A DNA stretch of 64,000 bases from positions 11,532,001-11,596,000 of the forward strand of contig OY987243.1 in the NCBI GenBank assembly GCA_963920765.1, given 5' to 3'. The stretch's first letter is position 1. The number at the start of each line of letters is the position of its first letter. Both the position numbers and the translations under genes were made by a program. The notes under the pieces are model-generated. The model saw nothing but the letters and a program-made list of their open reading frames with translations. It searched no databases and was not told where the DNA came from. This DNA is from Ulota crispa. Its lineage: Eukaryota > Streptophyta > Bryopsida > Orthotrichales > Orthotrichaceae. Of the stretch, positions 11,126 through 22,495 are shown one piece after another.

Positions 11126-11297
11126 TCAAAAGACTCCAAAATTTCAGTTGATTTAGATAATGGTGTCCAAATCAATAGAACGTGTTTAGTTTTTTACAGA
11201 ATTTTGTTAAATTAGTCAATTAGCGTGGGCAAGTGCTCAAATCAACAAGAAACTGTTGGTTTTCTGTTGTTTTGGAAGGAGTTTTCTACTAGTGTTA

Positions 11298-12047
11298 TCA
11301 AAACTAGGGGAGGAGGGCTGATTTGGGCGGTGTGGTCTCTCCTTTGTAAGTTGGTATTGATTTCAAGGAGGGTAAGTCCTTACGGGCACAAGGTGTGGAC
11401 ACTTGGGGAAGGGGAGTGGTGTAGAAGGTCTCCGTCTTGGGGGACTCCCAAACATCCATCCCTTTTGCCCATTGTATAATAGTGGTGCTTTAATTTTTTA
11501 AGCGATTTGTGTATTTGTTTTTTTTTACTTAAAAAAAAAAGTTGAACTAAACTAAGATTTCTTGGTTTTCACCATTTGGATCAAAGTGATTTAGATTTTT
11601 GAATTTTGCCTAAGTCCTCCAATTTTGCCTAGTGTATATGCAAATTTCATTACTTTACGGCATTGCAAGATTTTACAAAGTATGATTCACACCTCTAATT
11701 CATTTGAAAATTCTACCACACATACCTAACTTGGTCTTCTACATGGCAGTAATAAACCTCAACTTTGCATAGAGCAATTTTTTTGATATAAGAGCGGTTA
11801 AAGGCTTCTGAAGTTTTTGGGCAGCACTGAAAAAAACTTTTGTTTTTGCTTTAGATGTCAACATCTCACTCCTCTAAGCTTACATCTAGAATGAGCTGCT
11901 TTTTTTCCACAAGTACCTTCCATAGTCCAGGGCAAGATCCTACGGGTGGATTTCCAAAAAAAAAAGCTACTTTTCTACTCATTCTTCCACAGTGGCAATT
12001 TTTTTGTAACTTTCACACAAAAAAGGACTTGGGCCTTTAGGGGTTAA
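11298..12047 (+). mobile_element. Right part of the TTAA-flanked element split by CACTA copy 2
   Basis: Continues the element that starts at 4808. It passes through the internal block also seen at 30270-30400 (GGGACTCCCAAAC) and ends with the family's right terminus, GGGCCTTTAGGGG followed by TTAA at 12044-12047. Confidence 0.85.
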
Positions 12048-13035
12048 AAGAATGTGAAATATGGTGGTGAAAACTCCTTTTAAATGGAAATCTATTGTAA
12101 CTGAATCCATTGCATTGATTACATTGAACATCACAATTTTCATCACAATTTTCTTTACCAATGTCTTTGTTACATGTGCAATAATGTCATCTATGCAAAT
12201 GCCACATGCAGACTTTTGCACTAAAGAGGCACAAGTAAACTAGGGATATCTTTAGTATTCTCAGAGATAACCAAGGATATAACTGATATTCTTACACAAA
12301 ACCATGCGTGTTTTCTACATTTTAAACAAAACAAGAATATATTTGATATTTGAAGTACTTGAGAGGCATTTTTGACATTTTCCCTAATCTAGAGTTCCAA
12401 AATTAACAAACTTTTATTCATGCATCCACTCCACAAGATTCCCTCTATGTTATACTTTACAATGGATCTCTACAAAATCTTGTGAGACCTAGGGATTAGC
12501 ACTACAAGATATGGGTGGAAACCCCCAGTTTATATGAACGTGCGCACGTGGATGGATACGTCCTCTTTTTTCTTTTCTTTTTCCGCTAACCTATATGCAT
12601 TAATAGGGTACGTGTCGCGCGATATATGGACAACCCAGAAATAAATATAAAAAAACTCAGTTGAGGATCAGAAATGCATTATTTAACGAGCTAGAAAACA
12701 AAAGAAAGGAGCTGAAGAGCCTGTCAAATCTCTCGCAATCTTGGGCGCTTCTTTTCGAGTGGTCAAAGGAAGTTGGAAAGACTAGGAACGTTATTGGCAG
12801 TTGTGATCATTTCATTGGTGAACTCTGTTCTCAATGAGACGAGAGCGCTGTTCCCGATGAGAAAAGAATTTAGGCCTGAGCAATAATTCCTAGATGCTTG
12901 GGGTAGATTTTTATATTTTAATGTTTTGTACGAAGCCCCTCCAAGTGTAGCATCTATTGTCAACTAGGATCCTAAATGGGGCAATGAGTTCCCAAAATCA
13001 GTGGTGTGGGGCTGAGGGCCTCTCACACATGTGGG
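12048..13035. other. No recognised gene
   Basis: Mostly AT-rich. A slightly GC-richer stretch at 12480-12660 contains GTGCGCACGTGG and GTGTCGCGCGATAT. A 66-codon minus-strand frame at 12763-12963 looks less repetitive than its surroundings, but I cannot assign it to a family or find splice context for it. Confidence 0.4.
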
Positions 13036-13037
13036 TA

Positions 13038-13432
13038 AGGTAGCAGCATCCATAAAAGCTGTGTCCCCATGGCTGTGACCTGACAGTGGCAGGGTTAATT
13101 AATAAAAAAACAAATGATTATGAGTGACTAAGTGTTGGTTAAGGGTGATGAAGTGATGGTTGTGGGTGACTAGCATGAGGTTTTGAGTACCCATCTCACT
13201 ATTTAAGGATCAACAAGTGTTGTCTTTAGCATCTCTTACACATGGTTCTTATAATTTCAGTCATTTTGGACTTTGAAAAACATTTATGAACAGATGTTTG
13301 TAGTTGGAACCTTAAAATTGATGCCAATATTTTTGGTTTCCACTTCCTAACTTACAATATTTTTTTCAAAGTTAGTTAGTTGTTTTACCTACTCCAAAAC
13401 CCTTATTTCCAAGCTTATGGGTGTGCATACCT
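13038..13432. mobile_element. TAAGGTAG-ended MITE, copy a
   Basis: Left end TA|AGGTAGCAGCATCCATAA, right end TTATGGGTGTGCATACCT|TA. The interior contains GTGACCTGACAGTGGCAGGG, repeated GTGATGGTT-type units and the block CCCATCTCACTATTTAAG shared with 50060-50436, 23067-23717 and 28275-29083. The ends fit a TA target, but because TTAAGG...CCTTAA is itself palindromic a longer target cannot be excluded. Confidence 0.75.
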
Positions 13433-13434
13433 TA

Positions 13435-13939
13435 AGCCTAAAGGACCAAGTAAAGTTTTCACCAAAAACTCTCCAAACTTGTTATTTTTAAAGCATCAAC
13501 CAAACTTGAAAAAAAAAAAGCATTTTCATGCATATGTGACTGTAGGATCTTATAGAAGGATATTTCAAGGAAATTTGGACAAAATTTCAGAGTTTTCCAT
13601 TGCATGGATTGGAAATTAGAATGGTTTGAATATTCAAAAACGTCTTGTGAAAAGTCAGGTAGCTACTAGAGCATTTTTTTTGGGTAAAAGAAAGCTAGTT
13701 TGGTGACAGACCTTGTACCATGTAGCAAATCTGAGCAAGTCCCTCCATTTATTGTCCAATCACGCATGGACATTTGTGATTTGGCAAAAATTGCCAAGCT
13801 GAAAAAAAATGCCTTGGCAGCTATCCTTCAAAAGGTGAAATTCCTAAGGAAAAATGGGCGTGTGGGTGGTGCTTCTCTAGATCCCTTGTTCCACTTAAGT
13901 AAAGTACATGTCAAAAAAGTTTCAAATCATTCAAAATTG
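13435..13939. other. No recognised gene
   Basis: AT-rich sequence of uncertain origin between two repeats. The open frames at 13380-13619 and 13700-13969 have no recognisable domain and run into neighbouring repeats. Confidence 0.4.
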
Positions 13940-14513
13940 TATAATATATGGGAAAAAATTTGTAAGTAAAAAGAAATAGAGAATGATTCAAACCACAAAA
14001 TTGTTAAGAATTTGATTATGGAAATGAAAAATGCCAATTCCAATGGTTGTAACGTTGTAATAAACAATCTACATCCTTTGGTATTGTTTTTTTCCAAAAT
14101 AATGAAAATTGAGTAAGATAAAGGACTTCAAAGTTTATTTTAGAGTAGAAGATCCATAACTCCCCGCAAACTAAAAAACCTCATAACTTTCATCTTGTTG
14201 ATCAAAACAAAATGATTCAAAGCTTCCTACATTCATGTAAATCTCTTAAACAAATTTTAAAATTTTATTTTTGAAAAAAGAGATTTTTAAAAATCTACCC
14301 AGGCTGCCTACCAAGTGAAAAAAACAACATATTGGGTCATAACTTTTTACTCATAATTCCAAATATTATGAAATTTAGTGCATATGAAAGATAAACCTTG
14401 TTCCCACATTCTATTAAAAACTCAGTCTAAAATATGAACAATATTCCAATTACACGTACTTGCCCAAAATCGCTATGTTGCTTTAAAAAAAGGGTTGGTC
14501 GTTTAGGGGTTAA
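13940..14513 (-). mobile_element. Truncated TTAA-flanked element
   Basis: Inverted partial copy of the 0.9-kb family. It contains the TTGTAATAAACAATCTAC block and ends GTCGTTTAGGGG followed by TTAA (14510-14513). The distal half expected near 13600 is missing or too diverged to recognise. Confidence 0.65.
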
Positions 14514-15018
14514 TATAACTTTTACCAATTTATTTAATTTTAAAGCCACATGGTAAATGTATATAGTTCATACTTAAGTTTTGATTCTTAGCCCATACAG
14601 TATTGTTTTTAGCCACTTGGGGTACTTATGAGTTATGAAGATCGTATTTGGCTAACCTCCCCACAATTATGGCTAAAGCTAGGATACGTTATACTCGTGT
14701 TTGTGAAAAACGTGAAAATTTTAGTGTTATGTTTGGATTTGAAGCACATTGGCTTTATTTTTGGTCACTTTAGCTAACTATGAAAATCAAAAATGGGAAA
14801 TTTAATTGGGTGTTTCACATTATGTCTGTTTTTCAGAATCTATAATCTCTCATGTTCAACACCACACAACCCAATTTTGTGGGATTGTAAATTGTAAAGG
14901 GGCAAATGATATATATCATGATTTTTTTGAATAACTTATGTATAAAAAAGGAGTTTGGATTTTCTTTAAGTTGGATTCAAATTATTTGGAGGACTCATGG
15001 TATTTGCATCCTTTGGAT
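14514..15018. other. No recognised content
   Basis: AT-rich, without coding signal or a repeat structure that I can define. Confidence 0.4.
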
Positions 15019-16138
15019 TTAACCTTTCAACCCGTAAAAGCCCATGGGGTCACTACAAGGAAACCATAGTTGAATTTCCAAAAAGTTAACAAAGATTGTG
15101 ACCTAATCTATAGTATATTATAAATGAAGTCACAATCTTTGTTAACTTTTTGTAAATTTGACCATGGTTTCTTTGTAGTGGGTGTTTTCACCAAAAACAG
15201 CCAAAATTTGTGTTTTTTCAATATGTTGATATGAATTTTGATTTGAAAACTATTTTTGAAACCTCAACCATACAACATTTTAGTAAAATATTTTAGTGTT
15301 GAGAGCAAAAAGTTTCAGTCCATATGACTACACGGATTGAATGAGTATAGCATTCAAAATGTATAAAAAAGTTTATTTTGTCCATGTCCAAATGGGTCTG
15401 CAGAATTTGAGCCTCTTTGGAGTCAAAATTTTCATTGGCATGAGTTAAATTTTGTTTGCACTAATATCTGAATCTTGTTAGATACACTCATGAAAAGTTT
15501 CAAGAGCAAATTATGAATCTAGCTTACTTTAAATTGCCTTGCAATGTAAGGAGGTTAAGTGAATTGGCAATACATTAGCTATTTTTTCATGATTTCTTGT
15601 GCACTGAAGACATCTTTTATTTGAAAATTTTATGGTAAAAAGTTAGAAACAAACATTTGGAATGTTTGAAATAAAAGTTCAAGAGTTTTGAATTTATAGA
15701 TTGAAAGATAATAGGCCCTGAAGTTAGAGGAAAACATTTTTTCTTGAAACTGCCCCAACATAGTTAACAAAATTTGACTCCTTTAGAATGTGATGTGAGA
15801 CCTCAACTTATTTATTTTTTGACAATGGTACACCATGTCTTTTTAGTTACATAACTGCCAAATTTCAAAAGTTGATGAGAGTTTTAGCAAAAGATTCTCC
15901 AAAGATGCCCAAATTACCCGAGTTGCCCAAATTCTTTTGGGTAGCATAACTTTTGAACCAAGTATCCCATTGGGGAAAAAATCATATTTCCACTTGAAAA
16001 ATACATATTTACACTTGAAAAATACATATTTACACCTTGTGTAACAATTTTGAGAACATCCAATAAAAATGACTCCATATGACCCTACCCAAATTCTCAA
16101 GTGGCTATTAAACAGACACTTGGACCTTTAGGGGCTAA
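15019..16138. mobile_element. Possible diverged TTAA-type element hosting a CACTA miniature
   Basis: Starts TTAACCTTTCAACCCGTAAAAGC and ends GGACCTTTAGGGG followed by CTAA at 16135-16138. The right end is clearly of the TTAA family type; the left end is weak. A 130-bp CACTA-type miniature is inserted at 15051-15180. The low confidence concerns the left boundary. Confidence 0.4.
15051..15180. mobile_element. 130-bp CACTA-type miniature element
   Basis: Begins CACTACAAGGAAACCATAG and ends CCATGGTTTCTTTGTAGTG, flanked by the 3-bp duplication GGT (15048-15050, 15181-15183). CACTACAAG is the canonical CACTA terminus. The arms are inverted for almost the whole length (AAAAAGTTAACAAAGATTGTGA and its inverse) around a short AT-rich centre, giving a near-perfect hairpin. 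Confidence 0.92.
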
Positions 16139-17317
16139 TGATAAAAGTTGGCATAACTAACTTACAATTGACCACTTTGTGGTCGTAGTGTTGCTAGAGG
16201 GTTAACGAGGTTGGCTCAATGTCTTATAAGATTGACCACAAATTCTTCTCTCATTGTCTTTTCCAAATTCAAACTTGGTCAACTCCGCCACTCTTACAAC
16301 TAGCTGTTGAGACAAGAAAGTTCCTTCTCCATGTCTTCAAAATTGTGGAATTTCTATGAAAAGCAAACACATTTTCAAGTCGTCTTTCACTTGTTTCCTT
16401 GATGCTCGAAGAGCAGCCAGAATGGTAAGACTCTATATGAGAGCAGTAAAAGAGTTTATAGATTGATTTAGAGGTTCTTATAAATAAGGTATTGTATACA
16501 GAGTTGAGAGGCGCAAGAGCATATGTGTTTATACCTTGTATTGTACTGTAGGTTGAGAGCAGATTCAACATAAAATAGTTTTTCTAAATTTAGTTGAATT
16601 ATTTCATATTTTATTTTTCAAAGATGCCTAATGTTAAACAAAATTATAAACTAAAATTATAAACAATATAAGCTAATTTTGGAAAGTCTAGGCTGATTTT
16701 AGGAGGCTCAATCAATATCAAACTCTATAGCAAGGGCTAATTGCCAAATAATAACATTTTTTTGAAAATGTTGAATCTTAATGAAATCAAAAATTTAATG
16801 CTTGATCAAGTTTTTCCTAAATATTAAATTATATGGTAGTTAGCGGCTGAATTTGCTATCAGACTATAGTAGTTGCAAAGAGTCTTTCAAATAATTAAGG
16901 ATTAAAATATTGGTACAATTATTAGCCAAATTTGACAAGCTAAAAGTTTACATTTGTATTTGAAGAACCCTCAAAATTCTTGTCCCCCACCTTTGCTCAC
17001 CAAATTTGCCCTCTAAATTTAGGGTTGATCAATCACCAAATAGAACATGTAACAAAGCTCACTAAACTTAAAATGAACAATGATGTGAAGTGCCATTGCT
17101 TGACATACTAAGATTGAGTGTCATGAGATTTTTTTTGAAGTAAACCAAAATTTGACCTTTGTCATACCTTTGGAAAGTAACTTTGTCGATTCTTGTAGGT
17201 TCCAACGTTAAACTTTATCTAACATTAATACATCAAAGTTATCCTAAAATCTTACCGCTCGTTGTTTTCATGTTCTCTACTTTTTTCAGGATATCTAAAG
17301 AGAAGTTCAAAACAACC
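16139..17317. other. No recognised content
   Basis: AT-rich. Short open frames (for example 16269-16571, minus) have no domain or splice context that I recognise. Confidence 0.4.
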
Positions 17318-17319
17318 TA

Positions 17320-17632
17320 AGGTAGGAACACCCATAAGCATCAGTGTCCCCATAACCATCACCTCTGAAATCTTGGAAAATTTGTGGAAGTGAATAGATG
17401 TAATTACAAGGATGTACAACATGTGAACATGAAACCTTAGTGTTGGTTATGGGTGCAATGGCAGCTTGTTCTTTAAAAATTCACAACTTATTCTCACAAC
17501 ATCCAAATAATACATTCAAAAGTGCAAACTCATTATTTTTATGTTCCTAATAGGATCCTATAATTTGCTAGTTGTTTATTAATAGTCATCATGTTAAAAC
17601 CCTTAAATTGATGTTTATGGGTGCTCCTACCT
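17320..17632. mobile_element. TAAGGTAG-ended MITE, copy b
   Basis: Ends TA|AGGTAGGAACACCCATAA and TTATGGGTGCTCCTACCT|TA. The 313-bp body is diverged from copies a and c, but it contains the same kind of GTGTCCCCATAACC segment just inside the left end. Confidence 0.72.
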
Positions 17633-17772
17633 TACATGACCAAGCTCAACTCATCACCTCTTATGGTATTGGTTTGAGTTTGATCTCGTGTTTAAATTGA
17701 AACATTTTTCTTTTGTATTTCAAAACACCTCAGTCTTTCCTTCTTGTGAAATAAATGTTATGTACCCTACAT

Positions 17773-18063
17773 TGAATATTGCATTTAGGTTGCCTTAATT
17801 AATTAGTTTGTCTTATCCCAAAAAGTGACCTCATGACCCATCACTTGATTGCTTGGAGGTGCAAGCAACTCTCTAGATACTAGAATTTCACATTGTTTAT
17901 TGCCTAAGCATTGCTAGTTTATTTCAATATGTAATTTTATTGTTGTTATTGCCAAGACCTTTAAATTTATTTATTGTAGTAATTCTTATTGTAGTAACAA
18001 TAAGTACTCATATTGTGTAAAATGTTCAAAAATTAGTGTGAGGCTACCTAAAGGCAATATTCA
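17773..18063. mobile_element. Foldback MITE with TGAATATTGC ends
   Basis: The left end TGAATATTGCATTTAGG and the right end (inverse TGAATATTGCCTTTAGG) form a terminal repeat of about 22 bp. A diverged relative surrounds the TTAA element at 34258-35193 (34235-34257 and 35194-35410 share the GCCTTTAGGTTGCC end and the ATTGTTGCCAAAACCTTTAAA interior). No target duplication can be defined. Confidence 0.6.
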
Positions 18064-18165
18064 TTGTAGATTAAGGATAATCTTGGGACAATTGTATTAT
18101 TACTTCTACTTTGTTAATTTTTAATTTATTTATTTAAAAATTAGTTTTTTTTTAATGTGACATTG

Positions 18166-19039
18166 TTAACCCCTAAAATTCCTTTGTGTTTACATGCTCA
18201 AATGGCTTGAAATTGACCTCTCTCAATGAAATGATTAGTGGATCAAATTGATTTTTTTTCAATAATACAACTATAAGATCTATTTCATTGCTTACTTATG
18301 TACACTCTCAAAATTTCAGACTTTGTATGGGCACATTTCATTAAATAATAACACTCAAAGCATAATCAAAACTTTTTTTAAGCTTCTCTAAAGTGTCAAT
18401 TTTTATTTTAGTCATATAAAATGATATCTTCCACTTTATGAATTTCTTGTGCAATTTCAATTTCTTGTAGAGCATGAAGTTAGTTATATGCCTCACAAAT
18501 TTCATGATCATCCAATGCTTAAAACATAGTGATTTATTTTTGGAAGTGGGAACTACTTCATTGAAATTGTCATTATACTAAGAAAACTTCATCAAAGAGA
18601 TTTTTATAGTATTAAATCTCAATTGCAAAACTCATACGGTGTAAACCTAGAGCACCATGTAGAATACTTGCCTAAGGAATCCACTTCTAAAAATAAAGAG
18701 TAAAATAGAAGTTATTATGTAGTCAAGGAAAGTTAACCCCAAATTTTGCCCATCAACCAAGCCATGTAAAGTGTTTTTGAACACTTTGTGGGCAATGCCC
18801 TTTGCAATCTCTTTGTTTCTAATTTTTTTAGGAACACCGGTGTTGACACCTAAATCACATATGGTACCATATCTCATTCAAAACTTATTCAATTCCAATT
18901 TTTTGGGAGAAATGCAAGCTTTTCAATATGAGCACGTACACCCTTATTTTCATAGTCTTATCTCAAGTATTTCCATATAAAATGCTTGCCCAAATATCCA
19001 AAAGGCCCAAAGTGGGCTCCTTGGCCCTTTAGGGATTAA
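18166..19039. mobile_element. TTAA-flanked element, divergent subfamily
   Basis: TTAA|CCCCTAAAATTCC at the left and GGCCCTTTAGGGA|TTAA at the right, 874 bp. The interior differs from the 0.93-kb subfamily. Its right end (GAGCACGTACACCC to CCCAAAGTGG) recurs alone at 37239-37350. Minus- and plus-strand frames of 60-80 codons inside have no recognisable domain. Confidence 0.7.
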
Positions 19040-19041
19040 AT

Positions 19042-19367
19042 GGGAAAATTTTATGAATACCCTTGAAGTTTGTGTTATTTGTTTAAATATCCTTGATTTT
19101 TCAGAAATTGCAGAAACACCCTTGGACCATAGTTTTCAAGCTTTTGTTTTGTTATGCACCCTACTTCCTTCATGATCAACGTCAAAGCAAGGAGTGGAAT
19201 AGAAAGGAAAAGAAGCAACAAACTCACAGGGGAGAAAGAAGTGACATGCACAAGAAAACAAACTCTTAAAATTATGATACAAGGGTATTTGTGCAATTTC
19301 TGAAAAACCAGGGGTAATTTATCTATACAGATATTGTAAACTTCAAGGGTATCCATAAAATTTTCCC
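19042..19367. mobile_element. Foldback MITE with GGGAAAATTTTATG ends
   Basis: Inverted termini of about 30 bp (GGGAAAATTTTATGAATACC on the left, its inverse on the right), with the arms continuing as CCTTGAAGTTT and AAACTTCAAGG. It abuts the TTAA element ending at 19039. No target duplication is visible. Confidence 0.7.
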
Positions 19368-19377
19368 TTGTTGAATA

Positions 19378-19786
19378 AGGTAGTATGCTCTAAAACCGTC
19401 ACTTTAAGGACTAATATGCCTTTTTGTGAGCTTCCAAGACCTGGAGAATTTTTGTCTAATTTTCAGACAAAGAGAAATGGAAGAGAAATGGATGTTAAAT
19501 GTAACGCAGTTTTTTTCGTATTTTTAGAAGCATTATTGAATTGTTAATGAATTTTTTAAGTTTTATGTAGTAGACACCTATTTGTGACCCTAGGCCTTCC
19601 ACAAACAATTCCTTTGCAACTTGGAAAGAGATGAGGAAAAAATGAGGAGTGTGATTGGCTCTTGCAATAAAATAAACGTTTTCTTCTGTGACTTGAAGAG
19701 GTCCATTCAAGGACCACTTCATATCCATTCTTGAGCTACCTATGGCACACTTTACATGAAAGGGTCGCATTTAGAGCATACTACCT
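19378..19786. mobile_element. TAAGGTAG-ended element, copy c
   Basis: Terminal repeat AGGTAGTATGCTCTAAA at the left and its exact inverse at the right, with TA on both outer sides (19376-19377, 19787-19788). The interior is unrelated to copies a and b, so only the ends place it in the group. Confidence 0.65.
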
Positions 19787-19856
19787 TAATGGCACATCAT
19801 AGCACTCTAGAAAGGGTACCTTTGAAGCACAGGAAACCAAGCCATGGGTAAGGGCA

Positions 19857-21026
19857 TCCTTCCATGCGAGGGGGAGGCCGGTCAAACTAAAAACATCCCA
19901 CTGATAAGTGGTTGGATGGGGATTCTAGAGAAACTATAATCCCATTCAACTGATTAATCCCTAAAGGCCCAAGCAATTTTCTCCAGTGAAAGTCACTGTT
20001 AATTGCCACTTTGGGGGGAATGAGTAGAAAAGTAGGAAATAAAATTTGTTTTGCAAATCCAATCGTAGGATCTTGCCTTAGACTAGAAGAGGTACTTGTG
20101 GGAAAAAATCAGGTCATTCTAGATGGTGGGTAGGGAGATATTTACATCTGAAGTGAAAAAAAAGGTTCTCTTTGTGCTGTCCAAAAATTTTTAGAAGCCT
20201 TTGTCCACAGTTACATGAAAAAAAATTACTCTACACTAAGTTGAGGTTTATTTTTTCCATGTAGCAGATCAAGTTAGGTATGTGTGGGAGAAATTTCAAA
20301 TCAATTGGAGCTATACAACAAATGGGGAAAATTAGTAAGTAAAAAGTAGAGAATGAGTCAAATCACTAAATTGTTAAGAATTTACTTATTAAAATGAAAA
20401 ATGAAAATCCCAATGGTGATAATGTTGTAATAAACAATCTACTTCCTTAGGTTTAGTTTTTTTTCTAGAATATTGAAAATTGTGGAAAATAAAACATCTC
20501 ATATCTTTCATCTCATTGATTGAAGTTGAATGATTAAAAGCTTTGCACACATGAAAAAAATCTAAAGAACCAATTTCAGATTTCTATTTTTAGAAAATAT
20601 AAAATTTTAAGAAGTTTTTGGGTAGCCTAGATTGCCCTCCTTCCCCCGGATAGTAGAAATTCTTGCATAACTTCTTTGTCAAATGTCAAAATGACAAAAA
20701 AATTAAATTCCCGCGTAGGTCTTAGAATTTCCCACCTTCAATAAAAGTTTCAAGAAATCACAAAAACTAAATTAGTTATAGGTACATGACCAAAATCTCA
20801 ACTGTCCCCTGGGGGGACGGCTGGACCTTTAGAGGTTAAGGTAGGCACACCTAATTTGAAGCGGGTCCTAAATCGGACCATATGTATACAAATTGTTCAA
20901 GTCAAAACTGAAATGAATAATCTGAGTACATAGAGTCTAATTTCTTAAACGCTCCATTATGGATATAGGTACCTTATGGGTGGGGGTGTTTTTAGTTTGA
21001 CTGGCCACCCCTCACATGGAAGGATG
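19857..21026. mobile_element. Inverted-repeat-framed segment hosting a TTAA element
   Basis: The left arm 19857-19898 (TCCTTCCATGCGAG, then GTCAAACTAAAAAC) is inverted at 20985-21026 (GTTTTTAGTTTGAC, then CTCACATGGAAGGA). A TTAA-flanked element fills most of the inside (19954-20839). The frame is probably an older element with an insertion, but no target duplication is recognisable. Confidence 0.5.
19954..20839 (-). mobile_element. TTAA-flanked element, 886 bp
   Basis: TTAA|TCCCTAAAGGCCC at the left and GGACCTTTAGAGG|TTAA at the right. The orientation is opposite to the copy at 21571-22495: the TTGCCACTTTGG block of the family's right end is here at the left. The interior holds the conserved TTGTAATAAACAATCTAC and AAATTGTTAAGAATTT blocks. 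Confidence 0.82.
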
Positions 21027-21029
21027 ATC

Positions 21030-21565
21030 TAAATCATGCACCGGATCAAAGCTTGGGCTCTCGGAGTTCCCAGCTCCCAAGATCGAAGTGCCCAGTTCCC
21101 AAGGCAGAAGATGGAGCGTCGTCGGCCGAAGCTGGCGGAAGTGAGAGCGTTGCCAGCAAGGACAGACCACTATGGGTCGCATGCGCCGGGCACATGCCAA
21201 AGTGCAAGCCCCGGCAGAACCAGCCATCATCAGGGTTGACCCGTGACAGCGGGAGCTGCAGGGGCCTACAGCCCTAGGGCCTAGACGCTAGAGACTAGAG
21301 AGTAGAGGCGGGATACTGGACAAGGTATGAGAGAATGTACCGTGTCCTTGCACCTGCACTGTACTGCACGGCCCTGCACTGCACCCCGGCTCTCTAACGG
21401 GATCACCGGTGCTCTGGCCAGGCAGGCATGTGAGATTGTGAGGCTCCCCATTGGCCCCATGAGCTGCACTACATGCGCTCTCCCCTTCCTTCGATGCATC
21501 CAATGATGACGCCCCCTCGTCGCTTCTGCCATTCCTCCTTTTCCTCTTTCGTTTCTCCTCCCTTT
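21030..21565. other. GC-rich island, no identified gene
   Basis: About 540 bp with much higher GC than its surroundings, lying between two oppositely oriented TTAA elements. It includes CAG- and CTGCA-rich stretches and several overlapping short open frames, none with a recognisable domain. It may be a captured or relict gene fragment or a promoter region; the sequence does not decide between these. Confidence 0.4.
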
Positions 21566-21570
21566 GTTTT

Positions 21571-22495
21571 TTAACCCCTAAAGACCCCGGGGACAAATGG
21601 ATTTTGGGCATGTACCTATAGCTAATCTAATTTTTGTGATTTTTTAAAGCTTTTATTGAAGGTGGGGATTCCAAGACCTACAAAGGAATTTAATTTTTTT
21701 GTCATTTTGACATTTGACAAAGAAGTTATGCAAGAATTTCTATTGTCTGGGGAAGGGAGGCCAATCTGGGTTACCCAAAAACTTCTTAAAATTTTGTATT
21801 TTCTAAAAATAGAAACATTAAATTGGTTCTTTAGATCTTTTCATGTGTGAGAAGCTTTTGAATCATTCAACTTCAATCAATGAGATGAATGTTATGAGAT
21901 GTTTTAGTTTGTGGGCAGTTGTGGATTCTCTAGTCTAAAATAAACTTTGAAGTCCTTTATTTTCCACAATTTTCAATATTCTAGAAAAAAACATTAAACC
22001 TGAGGAAGTAGATTGTTTATTACAACATTATCACCATTGGGATTTTCATTTTTCATTTTGATAAGTAAATTCTTAACAATTTAGTGATTTGACTCATTCT
22101 CTACTTTTTACTTACTAATTTTCCACATTTGTTGTATGGTTCCAATTGATTTGAAAATTCTCCCTCACATACCTAACTTGGTCTTCTACATGGAAAAAAT
22201 AAACCTCAACTTAGTGTAGAGTAATTTTTTTCATGTAAGAGTGGTCAAAGGCTTCTGAAAAATACTAGCAGCAAGGGAAAAAACCTTTTTTTTCACTTCA
22301 GATGTAAATATCTTCCTCCTCTCCATCTAGAATGACCTAACTTTTTCCCACAAGTACCTCTTCTAGTCTAAGACAAGATCCTACGGTTGGATTTGCAAAA
22401 CAAACTTTATTTCCTACTTTTCTACTCATTCCCCCCAAAGTGGCAACTAACAATAACTTTCACTGGAAGAAAGGGCTTGGGCCTTTAGGGGTTAA
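21571..22495 (+). mobile_element. TTAA-flanked element, 925 bp
   Basis: TTAA|CCCCTAAAGACC at the left, GGGCCTTTAGGGG|TTAA at the right. It carries the full set of family blocks in order: GGGCATGTACCTATAG, CTTTTATTGAAGGTGGGG, GATTGTTTATTACAACATTA and CATACCTAACTTGGTCTTC. No coding frame. Confidence 0.88.

Larger units (their letters stand above)
7857..11294 (-). mobile_element. Non-autonomous CACTA element, copy 2 (complete)
   Basis: Runs from CACTAGTAGAAAA at 7857 to TTTTCTACTAGTG at 11294 and is flanked by the 3-bp duplication TTA (7854-7856, 11295-11297). Length is 3,438 bp, 464 bp more than copy 1, to which it is inverted. The extra length comes from a fuller GC-rich subterminal array (8098-8285) and a longer minisatellite (10140-11125). 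The rest is close to identical; for example the unique stretch 8290-8565 matches the complement of 2614-2889 throughout. No transposase frame is present. It inserted into a pre-existing TTAA-flanked element (4808-4988 plus 11298-12047). The different target duplications show that the two copies inserted independently. Confidence 0.9.

Noticed and set aside
12031..12047. CCTTTAGGGG ends as interstitial telomere repeats (TTTAGGG)
   Set aside because: The TTTAGGG string occurs once per element end and never in tandem. It is part of the terminal inverted repeat.
12763..12963. 66-codon minus-strand frame that looks protein-like
   Set aside because: No recognised family, no splice acceptor that extends it, and AT-rich codon use like its noncoding surroundings. 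It is left as unassigned.
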